Origin: CAZVLQ01 sp964628185
GTDB taxonomy: Bacteria; Pseudomonadota; Zetaproteobacteria; Mariprofundales; Mariprofundaceae
Direction of reading: 5' to 3'
Assembly: GCA_964628185.1 (NCBI GenBank)
Contig: CAZVLQ010000021.1
Span: 1-34,883 of the forward strand
DNA length: 34,883 nt
Position numbers and translations under genes: made by a program. Of this stretch, positions 34,208 through 34,883 are shown piece by piece. Every line of letters starts with the position of its first letter. The stretch's first letter is position 1. The notes beneath the pieces were generated by a model that was not told where the DNA came from, did no database searches, and saw only the letters and a program-made list of their open reading frames with translations.

Positions 34208-34833
34208 GATCGTTCATTCTGGTTGCCCTGATTGTTCCGCTTCTGATCAGCATGGCTTATCTGCTTACCCACCCGATGCCCTCGCATCAGGTGAAGTCGC
34301 TGACCCGGGTGCCGGGCAATCATGACCATCAAAAGGCTGAAAAGGGAGACTGGCGTATGCATCTGTTCAACGAGGCGCCTCAGGCGGGCGATCCGGATAT
34401 TCCCGCGGGAAATCACGTAAAAATCGAAACGGACAAGGGCGCGTTCCTGATCGAACTGTTTCCGAAGGAAGCGCCGGATACCGTGGCCAATTTCAAGGCC
34501 CTGACGGCGAAGGGGTTCTACAATGGATTGACGTTTCATCGTGTGATTCCAGGTTTTGTCGCCCAGGGCGGCGATCCTGAAGGAGACGGTACGGGCGGGC
34601 CCGGTTACCACATCAGGGCGGAATTCAACAGCCACAAACATGTGAACGGCACGGTCGCCATGGCGCGTTCATCCGACCCGGATTCAGCCGGAAGTCAATT
34701 TTACATCTGCTATGGCGTCCACCCGCATCTGGACGGGCACTACACCGTGTTTGGGAAGGTAACCGAGGGTATGGACGTCGTGGATCGTATCACGAAGGGA
34801 ACGGTAATGGAGAAAGTGAGCGTGCTGCCCTAG
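34204..34833 (+). CDS. Membrane-anchored cyclophilin-type peptidyl-prolyl isomerase
   Basis: Catalyses cis-trans isomerisation of X-Pro bonds. From ATG 34204 (ATGA overlap with truB) the 209-aa protein has an N-terminal hydrophobic segment (about residues 4-22) acting as anchor or signal, a charged linker, and a cyclophilin domain from about 65. Seen in it: FHRVIPGFVAQGGDPEGDG, GGPGYHIRAEF, the catalytic/binding region GSQFYICYG, and LDGHYTVFGKVTEGMDVV. The Trp of the human cyclosporin site is His here, as in many bacterial cyclophilins, so drug binding is likely weak. It is the last gene of the operon; the 50 bases after it hold no feature I recognise apart from an AGGAGG-like purine run at 34853-34859. 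Confidence 0.93.
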   Translation: MRSFILVALIVPLLISMAYLLTHPMPSHQVKSLTRVPGNHDHQKAEKGDWRMHLFNEAPQAGDPDIPAGNHVKIETDKGAFLIELFPKEAPDTVANFKALTAKGFYNGLTFHRVIPGFVAQGGDPEGDGTGGPGYHIRAEFNSHKHVNGTVAMARSSDPDSAGSQFYICYGVHPHLDGHYTVFGKVTEGMDVVDRITKGTVMEKVSVLP

Positions 34834-34883
34834 CCCCAATATTGCACGAAAAAGGAGGGCAAAACCCCTTTAATCCTTTATAA

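Overview
The window reads as chromosome of a proteobacterium at roughly 55% GC. ClpA/ClpS, Aat, RodZ, a PilF/PilW-type lipoprotein, RlmN and a NusA with two C-terminal acidic repeats point to the gammaproteobacterial side. A YlxR-L7Ae fusion and an NrnA-type DHH phosphoesterase inside the rimP-truB operon are less usual there, so a deep-branching gamma-, Acidithiobacillia- or Zetaproteobacteria-like lineage is my best guess (inference, low certainty). No rRNA, tRNA or CRISPR array was found.

Left end (1-6.1 kb): an accessory defence module on the minus strand. A 1129-aa protein fuses an N-terminal phospholipase-D-type nuclease domain to an SNF2 helicase. It is coupled (TAATG) to a large Eco57I/PglX-type adenine DNA methyltransferase that runs off the left edge. 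Together they could form a two-gene restriction-modification system with DISARM-like parts. The methyltransferase's distal part is clearly AT-richer.

6.1-10.4 kb: a DUF3179 protein and map (minus), the divergent aat, then a 555-nt gap with small palindromes and a glyoxalase-like gene remnant. A secreted DUF1134-like protein and an OmpA-type lipoprotein follow.

10.4-16.8 kb (minus): dapE-queF-dapF form one overlapping group and rlmN-mtnP-pilF another, with rodZ further downstream. A 161-bp fold-back (MITE-like) element lies directly against the rodZ stop codon, and a second inverted repeat spans the pilF-rodZ junction.

16.8-26.4 kb: a three-gene overlapping operon (ATP-grasp protein plus two small nucleotide-sugar-type transferases) converges on clpS-clpA. 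Next come a CbbY-like HAD phosphatase with a TatD DNase, a stand-alone cyclic-nucleotide-binding domain protein, tadA, and two orphan dipeptide-type ABC permeases.

26.4-34.9 kb (plus): a long translation/RNA operon, rimP-nusA-ylxR-infB-rbfA-nrnA-truB plus a membrane-anchored cyclophilin. A consensus-like promoter and an intrinsic terminator (attenuator) lie in its leader. Map, Aat, ClpS and ClpA together supply several N-terminal processing and N-degron functions.
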